Positions 9,337 to 19,919 are shown, counted from the first letter of the stretch. The stretch: DNA of 64,000 nt from Pseudomonas shirazensis (GCF_014268785.2 NZ_JABWRD020000002.1:62001-126000), one strand, 5' to 3'. Notes: generated by a model not told the origin, from the sequence alone. A program made the numbers and translations.

Positions 9337-10119
9337 ATGACCGTTACCATCAAGACTGCAGAAGACATCGAAAAGATGCGCATCGCCGGCCGCCTGGCCG
9401 CTGAAGTACTGGAGATGATCGAGCCACACGTCAAGCCCGGCGTTACCACCGAAGCGCTCGACCGCCTGTGCCACGACTACATCGTCAACATTCAGCAGGC
9501 CATCCCGGCCCCGCTCAACTATAAAGGCTACCCGAAGTCGATCTGCACCTCGATCAATCACGTGGTCTGCCATGGCATCCCCAACGACAAGCCATTGAAG
9601 GATGGCGACACGCTGAACATCGACGTGACCGTGATCAAGGACGGCTACCATGGCGATACCAGCCGCATGTTCCATGTCGGCACCGTGCCGGTGTGGGCCG
9701 AGCGCCTGTCCAAGGTCACCCAGGAATGCATGTACAAGGCAATCGAGCTGGTCAAGCCGGGCTGCCGCCTGGGCGACATCGGCGAAGTGATCCAGAAGCA
9801 CGCCGAGAAGAACGGTTTTTCGGTGGTGCGCGAGTTCTGCGGTCACGGCATCGGCAAGGTTTTCCATGAAGAACCGCAGATCCTGCACTACGGCCGAGCC
9901 GGCACTGGCATGGAGCTCAAGGAAGGCATGACCTTCACCATCGAGCCGATGATCAACCAGGGCAAGGCCGACACCAAGGTACTGGGCGACGGCTGGACGG
10001 CCATCACCAAGGACCGCAAGCTGTCGGCGCAGTGGGAGCACACCCTGGTGGTTACCGCGACCGGTTACGAGATCTTCACCCTGCGCAAAGACGACACCAT
10101 CCCCCGCACGTCGGCCTAA
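9337..10119 (+). CDS. map: Map, type I methionine aminopeptidase
   Basis: Removes the initiator methionine from nascent proteins in the cytoplasm. The 260-residue protein shows all five metal ligands of the family: D96, D107, H170, E203 and E234, plus the catalytic H79 (HVVCHGIP). Motifs include [30 protein letters not shown] and FTIEPM. The ATG at 9337 ([10 protein letters not shown]) gives the standard length; upstream in-frame codons belong to the leader. Divergent from rpsB and 21 bases before glnD. Confidence 0.97.
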   Translation: MTVTIKTAEDIEKMRIAGRLAAEVLEMIEPHVKPGVTTEALDRLCHDYIVNIQQAIPAPLNYKGYPKSICTSINHVVCHGIPNDKPLKDGDTLNIDVTVIKDGYHGDTSRMFHVGTVPVWAERLSKVTQECMYKAIELVKPGCRLGDIGEVIQKHAEKNGFSVVREFCGHGIGKVFHEEPQILHYGRAGTGMELKEGMTFTIEPMINQGKADTKVLGDGWTAITKDRKLSAQWEHTLVVTATGYEIFTLRKDDTIPRTSA

Positions 10120-10140
10120 CACTTTCAGGAAAGCGACTCG

Positions 10141-12843
10141 ATGCCCCAGGTGGATCCCGAGCTGTTCGACCGCGGCCAGTTCCAGGCGGAACTGGCGCTC
10201 AAGGCAAGCCCCATCGCAGCCTTCAAGAAGGCTATCCGCCTGGCCCGCGAGGTACTCGATCGGCGCTTTCGCGAAGGCCGTGACATCCGCCGGCTGATCG
10301 AAGATCGCGCCTGGTTCGTCGACAACATCCTGCAACAGGCCTGGAGCCAGTTCGACTGGCAACCACCCGAAACGATCGCCCTGATCGCAGTGGGCGGCTA
10401 TGGCCGCGGCGAACTGCACCCGTACTCGGACATCGACCTGCTGATTCTGCTCGACGGCGCCCAGCACGAGCAGTATCGCGACGCCATCGAACAGCTACTG
10501 ACCCTGCTCTGGGACATCGGCCTTGAAGTCGGCCAGAGCGTGCGCAGTGTCGACGAGTGCGTCGAGCAGGCCCGCGCCGACCTGACGGTGATCACCAACC
10601 TGATGGAAAGCCGCACCATTTGCGGCCCCGAAGCCCTGCGTCAGCGCATGCTCGAGGCCACCAGTACCTCGCACTTGTGGCCGAGCAAGGAGTTCTTCCT
10701 GGCCAAGCGCGCCGAACTCAAGGCCCGCCACCACAAGTACAACGACACCGAATACAACCTCGAACCCAACGTCAAGGGATCGCCCGGCGGCCTGCGTGAT
10801 ATCCAGACCGTGCTTTGGGTCGCGCGCCGCCAGTACGGCACCTTGAACCTGCACGCCCTGGCCGGCGAAGGCTTTTTGCTGGAGAGCGAAAACGAACTGT
10901 TGGCATCGTCCCAGGCCTTTGTCTGGCGGGTGCGCTATGCCCTGCACATGCTCGCCGGCCGCGCCGAAGACCGCCTGCTGTTCGATCACCAGCGCAGCAT
11001 CGCCGCCTTGCTCGGCTTCAGCGACGAAAATCCCAAGCGTGCCATCGAGCAGTTCATGCAGCAGTACTATCGGGTGGTGATGAGCATCAGCCAGCTCTGC
11101 GACCTGATCATCCAGCATTTCGAAGAAGTGATTCTGGCGGACGAAGACAGCGGCACCACCCAGCCGCTCAACGCCCGCTTCCGGCTGCATGATGGCTACA
11201 TCGAGGCCGCCCATCAGAACGTGTTCAAGCGCACCCCGTTTGCCATGCTCGAGATGTTCGTGCTGATGGCCCAGCACCCCGAAATCAAGGGCGTGCGCGC
11301 CGATACCGTGCGCATGCTGCGCGCCCATCGGCACTTGATCGACGATGACTTTCGCAACGATATCCGCAACACCAGCCTGTTCATCGAGCTGTTCAAGTGC
11401 GAGATCGGCATCCACAGAAACCTGCGCCGGATGAACCGCTACGGCATTCTTGGCCGTTACCTGCCCGAGTTCGGCCTGATCGTCGGGCAGATGCAGCATG
11501 ACCTGTTCCACATCTATACGGTCGATGCGCATACGCTCAACCTAATCAAGCACCTGCGCAAATTGCAGTACACCCCGGTATCAGAGAAATTCCCGCTGGC
11601 CAGCAAGCTCATGGGCCGTCTGCCCAAACCCGAGCTGATCTACCTGGCCGGGCTCTATCACGACATCGGCAAGGGCCGTCAGGGCGACCACTCCGAGCTC
11701 GGCGCAGTCGATGCGCAGGCGTTCGGCGAACGCCACCAGCTGCCAACCTGGGACACTCGGCTGATCGTCTGGCTGGTGCGCAACCACCTGATGATGTCGA
11801 CCACGGCCCAGCGCAAGGACCTCTCCGACCCGCAGGTGATCAATGATTTTGCCCTGCACGTCGGCGATGAAACGCGCCTCGACTATCTCTACGTACTGAC
11901 CGTTGCCGACATCAACGCGACCAACCCGACGCTGTGGAACTCCTGGCGCGCCAGCCTGCTGCGCCAGCTTTACAGCGAGACCAAGCGTGCCCTGCGCCGC
12001 GGCCTGGAAAACCCGCTAGACCGCGAAGAGCAGATCCGCCAGACACAAAGCGCTGCGCTGGACATCCTGATCCGCGAAGGCACCGACCCGGACGACGTCG
12101 AGCAGCTCTGGTCGCAACTGGGTGACGACTACTTCCTCAAGCACACCGCCGCCGACGTCGCCTGGCACAGCGATGCAATCCTGCAGCAGCCGGCTGACGG
12201 CGGCCCGCTGGTGCTGATCAAGGAAACCACCCAGCGCGAATTCGAAGGTGGCACGCAGATCTTCATCTATGCGCCCGACCAGCACGACTTCTTTGCCGTG
12301 ACAGTGGCGGCGATGTCGCAGCTGAACCTGAACATCCACGACGCGCGCATCATCACTTCGAGCAGCCAGTTCACCCTCGACACCTACATCGTGCTGGACA
12401 ACGACGGCGGCTCGATCGGCGACAATCCGCAGCGGGTCAAGCAGATTCGCGACGGTTTGACCGAAGCCTTGCGCAACCCGGAAGACTACCCGACCATCAT
12501 CCAGCGGCGAGTCCCGCGTCAGCTCAAGCACTTCACCTTTGCGCCGCAGGTGACCATCCTCAATGATGCCCAGCGCGCGGTGACCATTCTCGAGATCACG
12601 GCTCCCGACCGGCCTGGCCTGCTGGCACGGATCGGGCGGATCTTCCTCGAGTTCGACCTGTCGCTGCAAAACGCCAAGATCGCCACTCTCGGCGAGCGGG
12701 TCGAAGACGTGTTCTTCATTACCGACGCCAACAACCAGCCGCTGTCCGACCCGCAACTGTGCAGCCGCCTGCAAGAAGCGCTGGTCCAGCAGTTGCAGCC
12801 CAGCCAAGGCAGCGACAACAGCCCTGCCCGCCTGACTATCTAG
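10141..12843 (+). CDS. glnD: GlnD, bifunctional PII uridylyltransferase / uridylyl-removing enzyme
   Basis: Senses glutamine and adds or removes UMP on PII proteins, setting glutamine synthetase activity and NtrBC signalling. The 900-residue protein has the nucleotidyltransferase motif [17 protein letters not shown] near residues 81-100, a central HD hydrolase domain ([18 protein letters not shown]) and two C-terminal ACT domains that bind glutamine, visible in [20 protein letters not shown] and [16 protein letters not shown]. Start ATG at 10141 follows a GGAAAGCG stretch. Positioned between map and dapC, the order seen in other pseudomonads. Confidence 0.97.
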   Translation: MPQVDPELFDRGQFQAELALKASPIAAFKKAIRLAREVLDRRFREGRDIRRLIEDRAWFVDNILQQAWSQFDWQPPETIALIAVGGYGRGELHPYSDIDLLILLDGAQHEQYRDAIEQLLTLLWDIGLEVGQSVRSVDECVEQARADLTVITNLMESRTICGPEALRQRMLEATSTSHLWPSKEFFLAKRAELKARHHKYNDTEYNLEPNVKGSPGGLRDIQTVLWVARRQYGTLNLHALAGEGFLLESENELLASSQAFVWRVRYALHMLAGRAEDRLLFDHQRSIAALLGFSDENPKRAIEQFMQQYYRVVMSISQLCDLIIQHFEEVILADEDSGTTQPLNARFRLHDGYIEAAHQNVFKRTPFAMLEMFVLMAQHPEIKGVRADTVRMLRAHRHLIDDDFRNDIRNTSLFIELFKCEIGIHRNLRRMNRYGILGRYLPEFGLIVGQMQHDLFHIYTVDAHTLNLIKHLRKLQYTPVSEKFPLASKLMGRLPKPELIYLAGLYHDIGKGRQGDHSELGAVDAQAFGERHQLPTWDTRLIVWLVRNHLMMSTTAQRKDLSDPQVINDFALHVGDETRLDYLYVLTVADINATNPTLWNSWRASLLRQLYSETKRALRRGLENPLDREEQIRQTQSAALDILIREGTDPDDVEQLWSQLGDDYFLKHTAADVAWHSDAILQQPADGGPLVLIKETTQREFEGGTQIFIYAPDQHDFFAVTVAAMSQLNLNIHDARIITSSSQFTLDTYIVLDNDGGSIGDNPQRVKQIRDGLTEALRNPEDYPTIIQRRVPRQLKHFTFAPQVTILNDAQRAVTILEITAPDRPGLLARIGRIFLEFDLSLQNAKIATLGERVEDVFFITDANNQPLSDPQLCSRLQEALVQQLQPSQGSDNSPARLTI

Positions 12844-12866
12844 ATGATTGACGAGACCTCGTGCCG

Positions 12867-14063
12867 ATGAACCAAGCCATGACCCAGCTGCAGCCCTACC
12901 CGTTCGAGAAGCTGCGCGCCCTGCTCGGCAGCGTGCAGCCCGCCGCTGACAAACGTGCCATTGCCCTGTCGATCGGCGAACCCAAGCACGAGTCGCCGGC
13001 CTTTGTAGCCAAGGCCCTGGCAGACAACCTTGACAAGCTGGCGGTGTATCCAAGCACGCTGGGCTTGCCGGCCCTGCGCCAGGCGATTGGCCAGTGGTGC
13101 CAGCGCCGCTTCAATGTGCCCGGCGGCTGGCTTGACGCTGACCGTCACATCCTGCCGGTCAACGGTACCCGCGAGGCCCTGTTTGCATTCACCCAGGCGG
13201 TGGTCAACCGCGCCGACGATGGCCTGGTGATCAGCCCCAACCCGTTCTACCAGATCTACGAAGGTGCAGCGCTGCTGGCCGGTGCCACCCCGCACTACCT
13301 GCCGTGCCTGGAAGACAACGGTTTCAACCCTGACTTCGACGCAGTGTCGGCCGAGACCTGGCAACGCTGCCAGATCCTGTTCCTGTGCTCGCCAGGCAAC
13401 CCGACCGGCGCGCTGGTGCCGCTGGACACGCTGAAAAAGCTGATCGCCCTGGCCGACGAGCATGACTTCGTGATTGCCTCCGACGAATGCTACAGCGAGC
13501 TGTACTTCGACGAAGAAAACCCGCCGCCGGGCCTGCTCACCGCCTGCGCCGAGCTGGGTCGCAGCGACTTCAAGCGCTGCGTGGTGTTCCACAGCCTGTC
13601 CAAGCGCTCCAACCTGCCCGGCCTGCGCTCAGGCTTTGTCGCGGGCGATGCGCAGATCATCAAGCCGTTTTTGCTGTACCGCACCTATCACGGCTGCGCC
13701 ATGCCCGTACAAACCCAGCTGGCCAGCGTGGCCGCCTGGCAGGACGAAACCCACGTGCGGGCCAACCGCGACCAGTACCGGGCCAAGTACGACGCCGTGC
13801 TGGAGATTCTCCAGCCCGTTATGAACGTGCAGCGGCCCGACGGCAGCTTCTACCTGTGGGCCAAGGTGCCGGGTTGCGATGCTGACTTCACACGCGATCT
13901 GTTCGAAGCTGAACATGTCACCGTGGTGCCGGGTTCATACCTGTCCCGCGAAGTCGACGGCGTCAACCCAGGCGCAGGCCGTGTGCGCATGGCCTTGGTC
14001 GCACCATTGGATGAGTGCATCGAGGCGGCGTCGCGTATCCAGCGCTTCCTTGAACGCCGCTGA
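12867..14063 (+). CDS. dapC: DapC, succinyldiaminopimelate transaminase
   Basis: PLP-dependent class I/II aminotransferase that makes N-succinyl-LL-2,6-diaminopimelate in the succinylase branch of lysine and peptidoglycan precursor synthesis. Motifs include CSPGNPTGA, the SDECYSELYF pyridoxal-ring aspartate region and the Schiff-base lysine in HSLSKRSNLPGLRSGF. The ATG at 12867 (MNQAMTQLQPYPFEKL, 398 residues) is preferred because GACGAGA lies 10 bases upstream; a GTG two codons earlier is possible. dapD and dapE occur later on the same strand, so three consecutive pathway steps lie in the window. Confidence 0.94.
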   Translation: MNQAMTQLQPYPFEKLRALLGSVQPAADKRAIALSIGEPKHESPAFVAKALADNLDKLAVYPSTLGLPALRQAIGQWCQRRFNVPGGWLDADRHILPVNGTREALFAFTQAVVNRADDGLVISPNPFYQIYEGAALLAGATPHYLPCLEDNGFNPDFDAVSAETWQRCQILFLCSPGNPTGALVPLDTLKKLIALADEHDFVIASDECYSELYFDEENPPPGLLTACAELGRSDFKRCVVFHSLSKRSNLPGLRSGFVAGDAQIIKPFLLYRTYHGCAMPVQTQLASVAAWQDETHVRANRDQYRAKYDAVLEILQPVMNVQRPDGSFYLWAKVPGCDADFTRDLFEAEHVTVVPGSYLSREVDGVNPGAGRVRMALVAPLDECIEAASRIQRFLERR

Positions 14064-14150
14064 GCCAGTTACAAGCTGATATATGTAAGGCACAGCTGCA
14101 TAGCCGATCGGCGAAGCTCGTGGTCCATCAATTGACCAGGAGCTTTCCCG

Positions 14151-14885
14151 ATGATCATCGATTCCCGGCCTTGTTGCCGCAACCGCATCCCAGAGCAGCT
14201 CTCCTACGACCTGGCGATCGCCGAAAACCCACGCAACAGAGGCGTAAGTAGTGGCGGGCGACACAAACGCGGCCTCGTCAAACACACGCACTTGTGGGAG
14301 CCGGGCCGCACGCTGTGGATCTCTTTCATGGGCTCACCTGATCGAAGCCTGAAAATGGCAATTTTCGAGCTGGCGAGCCAGTGGACTGACCTGTCCGAGG
14401 CGAATCTGGAATTGGATCTGGCCGAAGACAACGATGCCAATGCCCAGATCAGGGTTCTGACCGGCAAGGATGTCCTGCACAATGAATCAGACTTCGGCAC
14501 CGATGCGCTGGCCCATACCGATGAGACCATGTGCCTGAACGTCGCTCCCGGCGAAGAGTGGTTTGAATGTACAGTGCTGCATGAGTTCGGCCACGCCCTC
14601 GGACTACAGCACGAACACACCCACCCTGATGCCAATATCCCGTGGAACGAACAGGCGCTCATCGCCACGCTCCAAGGCGCTGGCTGGACTGCACAGGATG
14701 TGTACCAGCAGTATCTGGAGGTGCAGACTGATACAGCCATGATAAAAACCGCTTACGACCCGTTGTCGATCATGCATTATGCCGTCGCGCAATGGCAGAC
14801 CATTGGCGATTTTGAAATCGCACGCAACCACCAGCTCAGCGAAAAGGACCTTGAGCTGATGCGCCTGGCCTACCCGCACGACTGA
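14151..14885 (+). CDS. Astacin/matrixin-like zinc metalloprotease without signal peptide
   Basis: A 244-residue metzincin-type protein. The zinc motif HEFGHALGLQH occupies residues 144-154, with H144, H148 and H154 as ligands and E145 as general base; a glutamate follows directly (HE), as in astacins. The Met-turn SIMHY lies at 206-210. There is no signal peptide or membrane segment: the N-terminus is MIIDSRPCCRNRIPEQL. The start ATG has AGGAG 8 bases upstream. It is a lone gene between dapC and the antiporter, absent from this position in the P. aeruginosa order as I recall it, and by eye less GC-rich than its neighbours. Substrate and export route are unknown; a role as an exported effector or defensive enzyme is only inference. 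Confidence 0.85.
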   Translation: MIIDSRPCCRNRIPEQLSYDLAIAENPRNRGVSSGGRHKRGLVKHTHLWEPGRTLWISFMGSPDRSLKMAIFELASQWTDLSEANLELDLAEDNDANAQIRVLTGKDVLHNESDFGTDALAHTDETMCLNVAPGEEWFECTVLHEFGHALGLQHEHTHPDANIPWNEQALIATLQGAGWTAQDVYQQYLEVQTDTAMIKTAYDPLSIMHYAVAQWQTIGDFEIARNHQLSEKDLELMRLAYPHD

Positions 14886-14887
14886 AC

Positions 14888-16534
14888 CTAGCGAACCTGT
14901 CCAAGGTTGGCCTCGCTCATGTCCAGATCGCCCAGCACCTGGCGCACGACCTCATCACCTACCAGGTGCTGGCGATGCAGGCTATAGAGTTCCAGGCGCT
15001 GGGCACGCAGCGCACGCAAACGCAGGCGCCGCTCGAGCAAGTCCATCTGGTGCGCCAGCTCACGGGCTTCGGCGCTGTCATTGTAGCTGGCCAGTTCATC
15101 GCGATACTCGGCCATCAGCCGCGCCTTGAGCTCGACCGCCAAGGTTGCCTGAGCCGCATCCTGAGCAGCGTTGGCATCGACCACCTCCTCGGCTTCGAGG
15201 GCATGGATCGCTGCCTCTGCGGTAAGCCGCCACGCCTCCCGCACTTCCTGCTGCAAGCGCTCATCCGGGCTCTGGGTAATGCCGCGCAAGAGCAGCGGCA
15301 AAGCAATGCATGCACTGAGCAACGACAACAGAATCACCCCGGCGGCAATAAAGATCAGCAAGTCGCGTTGCGGGAACGCCTCCCCGGCACCGATCAACAA
15401 CGGCACCGACATCACGCCCGCCAAGGTCACCGCACCGCGCACGCCGCCCAAGGTCAACAGCCAGCAGGAACGTGCAGTCGGCAGCAACACCAGTTCAGGC
15501 TTGCCGCGCCAGCGGCGTACCACGCCAATCGCCCGCCAGATGCTCTGTACCCAGATGAACCGGAGCACGATCAGCGCCGCAAAGATCGCCAGCACTTCCA
15601 GGCAGCGGAAGGCGAGCGCCGGCCACAGCGATGTTTCGTGGCTGACCACTGCCTTGATGATGTCCGGCAACTGCAGGCCCAGCAGCAAGAAGATCAAACC
15701 GTTGAAGGCGAACTCAAGCAAAGACCAGACGCTGCGATTGAGTAGCCGAGTGCTGGTCTGGCGCGGCAGCAGATCCAGCCAGCTCTGCATCATGCCTGCG
15801 GCTACCGCCGAAAGGATGCCCGACACACCAAGACGCTCGGCCAGCACATAGGCCGCGAACGGCAGCAACAGCATGAACACCACATGGGTAGCCGGATCAT
15901 CCCAGCCGCGGGTGATCATCCACGCGCGTAGCCGCCCGACCAGCCAGCTCAACGCCACGCCAACGGCCAGCCCTCCCAAGGCCACCAGTACGAACGACAA
16001 GCTCGCGTCGGTGAGCGAAAACACCCCGGTAATGGCCGCTGCCAGGGCGAACTTGAAGGTCACCAGGCCCGAGGCATCATTGAGCAAGGCTTCGCCCTGA
16101 AGCATGTGCATCAACGGCGTCGGCAGTCGGTCCTGGGCAATGGCCGAGACGGCCACTGCATCGGTCGGCGACAGCACGGCGGCGAGGGCAAACGCCACCG
16201 GCAGCGGAATGCTCGGCAGCAGCCAATGAATGAAGTAACCGGCGCCGACCACGGTAAACAGCACCAGCCCCACGGCCAGGGCGATGACCGGGCCGCGCAT
16301 GCGCCACAGCTCCCGCTTGGGGATACGCCAGCCATCGGCGAACAGCAGCGGCGGCAGGAACAGAAACAGGAACAGCTCCGGCTCCAATGCCACATGCAAG
16401 CCCAGGCTGGGCCACGCCAATAATGCGCCTGCTGCGATCTGTACCAACGGCAACGGCAGCGGGATCAAGCGCCCGACCAGCTTGGACACGCTTACCAGCG
16501 TCAGCAGGATGAGGACGGTATAGGCTGACTGCAT
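14888..16534 (-). CDS. Na+/H+ antiporter, CPA1 family
   Basis: Inner-membrane monovalent cation/proton antiporter of 548 residues. About twelve membrane helices fill the first 410 residues. The CPA1 ion-site motifs LSPTDAVAVSAIA (near residue 125) and LLNDASGLVTF (near 150) are intact. The C-terminal 130 residues are hydrophilic and helical, a cytoplasmic regulatory tail. The gene converges with the metalloprotease, with two bases between stops, and is divergent from the ArsC-like gene. Ion preference (Na+, K+ or both) cannot be read from the sequence. Confidence 0.9.
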   Translation of the reverse strand: MQSAYTVLILLTLVSVSKLVGRLIPLPLPLVQIAAGALLAWPSLGLHVALEPELFLFLFLPPLLFADGWRIPKRELWRMRGPVIALAVGLVLFTVVGAGYFIHWLLPSIPLPVAFALAAVLSPTDAVAVSAIAQDRLPTPLMHMLQGEALLNDASGLVTFKFALAAAITGVFSLTDASLSFVLVALGGLAVGVALSWLVGRLRAWMITRGWDDPATHVVFMLLLPFAAYVLAERLGVSGILSAVAAGMMQSWLDLLPRQTSTRLLNRSVWSLLEFAFNGLIFLLLGLQLPDIIKAVVSHETSLWPALAFRCLEVLAIFAALIVLRFIWVQSIWRAIGVVRRWRGKPELVLLPTARSCWLLTLGGVRGAVTLAGVMSVPLLIGAGEAFPQRDLLIFIAAGVILLSLLSACIALPLLLRGITQSPDERLQQEVREAWRLTAEAAIHALEAEEVVDANAAQDAAQATLAVELKARLMAEYRDELASYNDSAEARELAHQMDLLERRLRLRALRAQRLELYSLHRQHLVGDEVVRQVLGDLDMSEANLGQVR

Positions 16535-16805
16535 CGGTAAAAAATCCTGTCAAATTGGAGAAACGCTCACAGCGCTAGGACCGCAATTGAAACAATATGT
16601 TAGCGGGGAGTTAAGGCCATCTGCCGCTGCACAATAGTCGCAGGCTGCCGCAGAATATGTAACAGCATGCTACTCAACGCGCTTAACCGCAGGCATTCGG
16701 CAGCCAGCCGTGGCGCCAGCCCCAGCGATGTCGCATAATCCGCCGACTAAACAACGGGAGATATTGGGGAGGTTTTGGGTGAACCCGCCGGACCCTTTGA
16801 ATTCA

Positions 16806-17153
16806 ATGGCTTACACTCTCTACGGCATCAAGGCCTGCGACACCATGAAAAAGGCCCGTAGCTGGCTTGAAGAACACGCCATCGACTACGCCTTTCATGA
16901 CTATAAAAGCCAAGGCATCGACCGTGACAGCCTGATCCGCTGGTGCAACGAGCACGGCTGGCAGGTTGTGCTCAACCGCGCCGGCACCACGTTCCGCAAA
17001 CTCGACGATGCCAGCAAAGCCGACATTGACCAGGCCAAGGCCGTCGAATTGATGCTGGCCCAGCCGTCGATGATCAAGCGCCCGGTGCTCGACCTTGGCG
17101 AACGCACCCTGGTCGGCTTCAAGCCGGATCTGTACGCCGCTGCGCTGGGCTGA
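16806..17153 (+). CDS. ArsC/Spx-family reductase-like protein (YffB-like)
   Basis: A 115-residue thioredoxin-fold protein starting MAYTLYGIKACDTMKKARSW. It has a single conserved cysteine at residue 11 (ACDTMKKA) and the C-terminal KRPVLDLG loop typical of the ArsC/Spx/YffB superfamily. E. coli YffB is glutathione-dependent but has no proven arsenate role, so arsenate reductase should not be assumed. ATG at 16806 is fixed by the fold's first beta strand. It lies 42 bases upstream of dapD on the same strand and may be co-transcribed with it. Confidence 0.85.
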   Translation: MAYTLYGIKACDTMKKARSWLEEHAIDYAFHDYKSQGIDRDSLIRWCNEHGWQVVLNRAGTTFRKLDDASKADIDQAKAVELMLAQPSMIKRPVLDLGERTLVGFKPDLYAAALG

Positions 17154-17195
17154 GCCCAACAGCGCTGCCACCACCTATTCGCAAGAGGTAATCGC

Positions 17196-18230
17196 ATGTC
17201 CACTACTTTGTTCAGCCTGGCCTTCGGTGTCGGCACCCAAAACCGTCAGGGCACCTGGCTGGAAGTGTTCTACGCACAACCACTGCTCAACCCGAGCGCC
17301 GAACTGATCGCTGCCATCGCCCCGGTGCTGGGCTATGAAGGCGGCAACCAGGCCATCACGTTCAGCAATGCCCAGGCCGGCCAGCTGGCCGATGCGGTCA
17401 AGTCGGTCGACGCTACCCAGTACGCGCTGCTGACCCGCCTGGCAGAAAGCCACAAGCCGCTGGTCGCCACCCTGTTGGCCGAAGACAGCGCACTGACCTC
17501 GACGCCTGAGGCCTACCTCAAGCTGCACCTGCTCTCGCATCGCCTGGTCAAGCCGCACGGCCTGAGCCTGGCCGGCATTTTCCCGCTGCTGCCGAACGTA
17601 GCCTGGACCAACCGTGGCGCGGTCGACCTGGCAGAGCTTGCCGAACTGCAACTGGAAGCACGCCTGAAGGGCGAGCTGCTGGAAGTGTTCTCGGTCGACA
17701 AGTTCCCGAAAATGACCGACTACGTGGTCCCGGCCGGCGTGCGTATCGCCGATGCGGCGCGCGTGCGTCTGGGCGCCTATGTTGGCGAAAGCACCACCAT
17801 CATGCACGAAGGCTTCGTCAACTTTAACGCCGGCACCGAAGGCCCGGGCATGATCGAAGGCCGCGTCTCGGCGGGCGTCTTCGTCGGCAAGGGTTCGGAC
17901 CTGGGCGGCGGTTGCTCGACCATGGGCACCTTGTCCGGTGGCGGCAACATCGTCATCAAGGTCGGCGAAGGCTGCTTGATCGGCGCCAACGCCGGTATCG
18001 GTATCCCGCTGGGCGACCGCAACACCGTTGAAGCTGGCCTGTACATCACGGCCGGCACCAAGGTGAACCTGCTCGACGAGAACAACGAACTGGTCAAGGT
18101 TGTCAAGGCCCGTGATCTGGCCGGCCAGACCGACCTGCTGTTCCGTCGCAACTCGCTCAACGGCGCAGTCGAGTGCAAGACGCACAAGTCGGCAATCGAG
18201 CTGAACGAGGCGCTGCACGCGCACAACTGA
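17196..18230 (+). CDS. dapD: DapD, tetrahydrodipicolinate N-succinyltransferase
   Basis: Transfers succinyl from succinyl-CoA to 2,3,4,5-tetrahydrodipicolinate, opening the succinylase route to diaminopimelate and lysine. The 344-residue protein is the long Pseudomonas/actinobacterial form, starting MSTTLFSLAFGVGTQNRQG, with a left-handed parallel beta-helix in its second half (VRLGAYVGESTTIMHEGFVN, GTLSGGGNIVIKVGEGCLIG). The product of DapD is the substrate of DapC upstream, and DapE acts later. A strong terminator follows. Confidence 0.96.
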   Translation: MSTTLFSLAFGVGTQNRQGTWLEVFYAQPLLNPSAELIAAIAPVLGYEGGNQAITFSNAQAGQLADAVKSVDATQYALLTRLAESHKPLVATLLAEDSALTSTPEAYLKLHLLSHRLVKPHGLSLAGIFPLLPNVAWTNRGAVDLAELAELQLEARLKGELLEVFSVDKFPKMTDYVVPAGVRIADAARVRLGAYVGESTTIMHEGFVNFNAGTEGPGMIEGRVSAGVFVGKGSDLGGGCSTMGTLSGGGNIVIKVGEGCLIGANAGIGIPLGDRNTVEAGLYITAGTKVNLLDENNELVKVVKARDLAGQTDLLFRRNSLNGAVECKTHKSAIELNEALHAHN

Positions 18231-18255
18231 GAACCATCAGGTTCGAAGTGATAAG

Positions 18256-18288
18256 ATCGGGTCTGGCGTAAAGCCAGGCCCGATTTTC
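18256..18288 (+). terminator. Rho-independent terminator after dapD
   Basis: A 12-bp stem (ATCGGGTCTGGC and GCCAGGCCCGAT, one G-T wobble pair) around a GTAAA loop, followed by TTTTC. It lies about 25 bases after the dapD stop and just before csdA, so csdA probably has its own promoter or relies on read-through. Confidence 0.8.
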
Positions 18289-18306
18289 ATTGCAGGTCCC
18301 GCAAAC

Positions 18307-19512
18307 ATGTTTCAGCCCTCCCCCTGGCGCGCCGACTTCCCCGCGATCGCCGCGTTGCAACGCCAGCACCAGACCTACCTGGACAGCGCCGCCACCACCC
18401 AAAAGCCGCAGGCCCTGCTGGATGCCTTGAGCCATTACTACGGCCATGGCGCCGCCAATGTGCACCGCGCGCAACACCTGCCGGGCGCGTTGGCCACACA
18501 AGCGTTCGAGGCCAGCCGTGACAAGGTGGCTGCCTGGCTGAATGCCGCTGATGCGCAACAGATCATTTTCACCCACGGCGCGACCTCAGCGCTGAACCTG
18601 CTCGCCTATGGCCTTGAGCACGGCTTCAATGCCGGCGACGAGATCGCCATCAGTACTCTGGAGCACCACGCCAACCTGTTGCCCTGGCAGCAGCTGGCGC
18701 AGCGGCGCAATCTGCGCCTGGTGATATTGCCGGTGAACTCGCAAGGCCAGATTGACCTTGACCAGGCACTGCAGCTGATCGGCCCGCGTACACGCTTGCT
18801 GGCGGTCAGCCAGCTGTCGAATGTGCTCGGCACCTGGCAACCGCTGCCAGCCCTGCTCGCCCATGCCCGCGCCCAAGGCGCGTTGACCGTGGTCGATGGC
18901 GCCCAGGGCGTGGTGCATGGACGCCACGACGTGCAACAACTGGGCTGCGACTTCTACGTGTTCTCCAGCCACAAGCTGTACGGCCCGGAAGGCGTCGGCG
19001 TGCTCTACGGCCGCCATCGCGCGCTGCAGCAGTTGCGCCATTGGCAGTTTGGCGGCGAGATGGTCCAACTGGCGGATTACCACAGCGCCAGTTTTCGTCC
19101 TGCGCCGCTCGGCTTCGAAGCCGGCACGCCGCCGATTGCCGGCGTGATTGGCCTGGGCGCCACGCTGGACTATCTGGCCAGCCTTGATGCCAACGCAGTC
19201 GAGCGCCACGAAGCCAGCCTGCACCAGCACCTGCTGCGCGGTCTGGCCGAGCGCGAGGGCGTTCGCGTACTGGGCGCACCACAGACCGCGCTGGTCAGCT
19301 TTGTCGTCGACGGCGTACACAATGCCGACATCGCCCATGTGCTGACCGAGCAAGGCATCGCCGTGCGCGCCGGTCATCACTGTGCAATGCCCCTGCTCAA
19401 AGGCCTCGGCCTTGAGGGCGCGATCCGCGTGTCGCTGGGGCTGTATAACGACAGTGACGATCTGGCGCGCCTGTTCGAAGCGCTGGATCAAGGCCTGGAG
19501 CTGCTGCGATGA
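18307..19512 (+). CDS. csdA: CsdA, class V cysteine desulfurase (SufS-like)
   Basis: PLP enzyme that takes sulfur from cysteine as a protein-bound persulfide. In the 401-residue protein the PLP lysine is K223 (FSSHKLYGPEG), and the persulfide cysteine is C359 in RAGHHCAMPLLKG. HHAN at about 120-123 matches the ring-stacking histidine region. The partner SufE-like gene csdE overlaps its stop by four bases and tcdA follows, the same trio that works together in E. coli, where CsdA-CsdE interact with TcdA (CsdL). It may also support Fe-S assembly. Confidence 0.94.
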   Translation: MFQPSPWRADFPAIAALQRQHQTYLDSAATTQKPQALLDALSHYYGHGAANVHRAQHLPGALATQAFEASRDKVAAWLNAADAQQIIFTHGATSALNLLAYGLEHGFNAGDEIAISTLEHHANLLPWQQLAQRRNLRLVILPVNSQGQIDLDQALQLIGPRTRLLAVSQLSNVLGTWQPLPALLAHARAQGALTVVDGAQGVVHGRHDVQQLGCDFYVFSSHKLYGPEGVGVLYGRHRALQQLRHWQFGGEMVQLADYHSASFRPAPLGFEAGTPPIAGVIGLGATLDYLASLDANAVERHEASLHQHLLRGLAEREGVRVLGAPQTALVSFVVDGVHNADIAHVLTEQGIAVRAGHHCAMPLLKGLGLEGAIRVSLGLYNDSDDLARLFEALDQGLELLR

Positions 19513-19919
19513 GCCTGCCCGAACAAGCCCGCGAGGCATTGGCGTGTTTCACCGAAGCCCGTGGCTGGGAACAGCGCGCACGCTTGCTGATGCAGTGGGG
19601 GGAGCGCCTGGCGCCACTGGATGACGCCGAGAAAACCGAAAGCAACCGTGTCCACGGCTGTGAAAGCCTGGTCTGGTTGGTGGCCGTAGTCGATGACGGC
19701 CAATGGCGTTTCAAGGCCACTAGCGATGCGCGTCTGTTACGCGGTTTGCTGGCGTTGTTGCTGGTGCGGGTACAAGGGCTGGCCAGCGCCGAGCTGGCCC
19801 AGCTCGACCTACGCGGCTGGTTCAGCGAGCTGGGGCTTGAGCGCCAGTTGTCGCCGTCGCGCAGCAACGGTCTGCATGCGGTACTGCAGCGTATGGCGCA
19901 GCTCGCCAGCGAAGCCTGA
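19509..19919 (+). CDS. csdE: CsdE, SufE-family sulfur acceptor
   Basis: Accepts persulfide sulfur from CsdA and passes it on. The 136-residue protein has the SufE/CsdE acceptor cysteine at residue 51 in RVHGCESLVWL. Its ATG overlaps the csdA TGA by four bases (ATGA), showing tight coupling. The stop is 15 bases from the convergent tcdA stop. Length and motif are standard. Confidence 0.93.
   Translation: MSLPEQAREALACFTEARGWEQRARLLMQWGERLAPLDDAEKTESNRVHGCESLVWLVAVVDDGQWRFKATSDARLLRGLLALLLVRVQGLASAELAQLDLRGWFSELGLERQLSPSRSNGLHAVLQRMAQLASEA

Noticed and set aside
16535..16805. Gap between the antiporter and the ArsC-like gene as a possible small-RNA locus
   Set aside because: No promoter plus terminator pair or clear stem seen; left as an ordinary divergent promoter region.
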